54,429 nt of DNA from Vibrio thalassae (GTDB taxonomy: Bacteria > Pseudomonadota > Gammaproteobacteria > Enterobacterales > Vibrionaceae), in contig NZ_OANU01000047.1 of the NCBI RefSeq assembly GCF_900089835.1, forward strand, positions 1 to 54,429, given 5' to 3'. A model generated the notes under the pieces. That model saw nothing but the letters and a program-made list of their open reading frames with translations, did not search any database and was not told the DNA's origin. Positions 54,229-54,429 of this stretch are shown in pieces; the first letter of the stretch is position 1, and every line of letters starts with the position of its first letter. The position numbers and the translations under genes are program-made.

Positions 54229-54429
54229 ATAGGCGGCACCTGTTACCAGGTGCCTCCCTCCTCAGAACCGTACGTGCAACTTTCACTGCATACGGCTCAA
54301 GCCTCCACAAAGGCACCGTTAAGCACCCAGTAACAATTACCTTTGCGATACACACACAAAGCTTTAAAACTGTCCCAATGGCCACTTAATGAGTAAGAAA
54401 CCACGGTTCGTTGTCAGAAGACGCACTAA
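54229..54429 (-). mobile_element. Group II intron, 3' end only
   Basis: On the minus strand the intron ends with domain V (54265-54298) and domain VI, a GGCACCTG-GTAA-CAGGTGCC stem. The intron 3' end falls near 54229 (CCTAT). The rest, and any intact maturase gene, lies beyond the right edge. A residual frame ending DNEPWFLTH near 54390 may be the end of an intron-encoded protein, but this is unsure. Confidence 0.8.
54265..54298 (-). ncRNA. Group II intron domain V
   Basis: The 34 bases fold into the canonical domain V. An 8-bp lower stem GAGCCGTA/TACGGTTC carries the AGC catalytic triad, with a two-base CG bulge. A 6-bp upper stem follows and is closed by a GAAA tetraloop. This is the exact architecture of an active-site domain. 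Confidence 0.9.

Overview
The window reads as a Vibrio chromosome segment. RNase II, DeaD, RavA/ViaA, AcpH, DhaKLM and the tRNA genes are gammaproteobacterial in type, and the gene complement fits the parahaemolyticus/alginolyticus/harveyi group, possibly chromosome II. That placement rests on remembered protein similarity only. Conserved metabolic genes fill about 7.6-46.4 kb, and accessory or mobile DNA lies at both ends.

Left accessory region (1-7.6 kb): the end of an IS21-family element cuts a small unknown gene. Next come an unknown 217-residue protein, a gene-poor AT-rich stretch, a small membrane protein, a putative zinc-metalloprotease lipoprotein, and a tight three-gene minus-strand cluster ending in an ADP-ribosylglycohydrolase. 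The region closes with a large serine recombinase abutting the ackA terminator, so it is probably an integrated island or its right end.

Core (7.6-30.4 kb): ackA, deaD, rnb, a PstS-like binding protein, a YbjQ-family protein and a tRNA cluster (three Cys, two Leu, one Gly) containing a 273-bp tandem duplication. A single ravA sits between two different viaA paralogues. A Nudix-ltaE pair, a small cytochrome c, an RhlE-type helicase, divergent pncA/pncB (nicotinamide to nicotinate to nicotinate mononucleotide), acpH, a YitT-family protein and an intradiol-dioxygenase-like protein follow.

Glycerol/dihydroxyacetone region (30.4-42 kb): dhaK-dhaL-dhaM diverges from gldA across a long inverted repeat that is probably the DhaR operator, and dhaR lies 4 kb away. 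GldA oxidises glycerol to dihydroxyacetone, which DhaKLM phosphorylates with phosphoenolpyruvate as donor. DhaM carries a complete Enzyme I. A LysE-type exporter with a divergent GlxA-like regulator and several small secreted or unknown proteins lie between.

Right region (42-54.4 kb): a U32-family gene is broken by a 5-bp duplication, followed by a Bcr/CflA-type efflux gene. Then comes the 3' half of a tRNA-Gly and a translationally overlapping trio (192, 740 and 998 residues) in which the second and third proteins are tyrosine-recombinase-like. This resembles recombinase-trio mobile islands such as the Gamma-Mobile-Trio type. Two unknown cargo genes and the 3' end of a group II intron (a perfect domain V) close the window. 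The trio island and the ADP-ribosylglycohydrolase cluster are the best candidates for undescribed systems.
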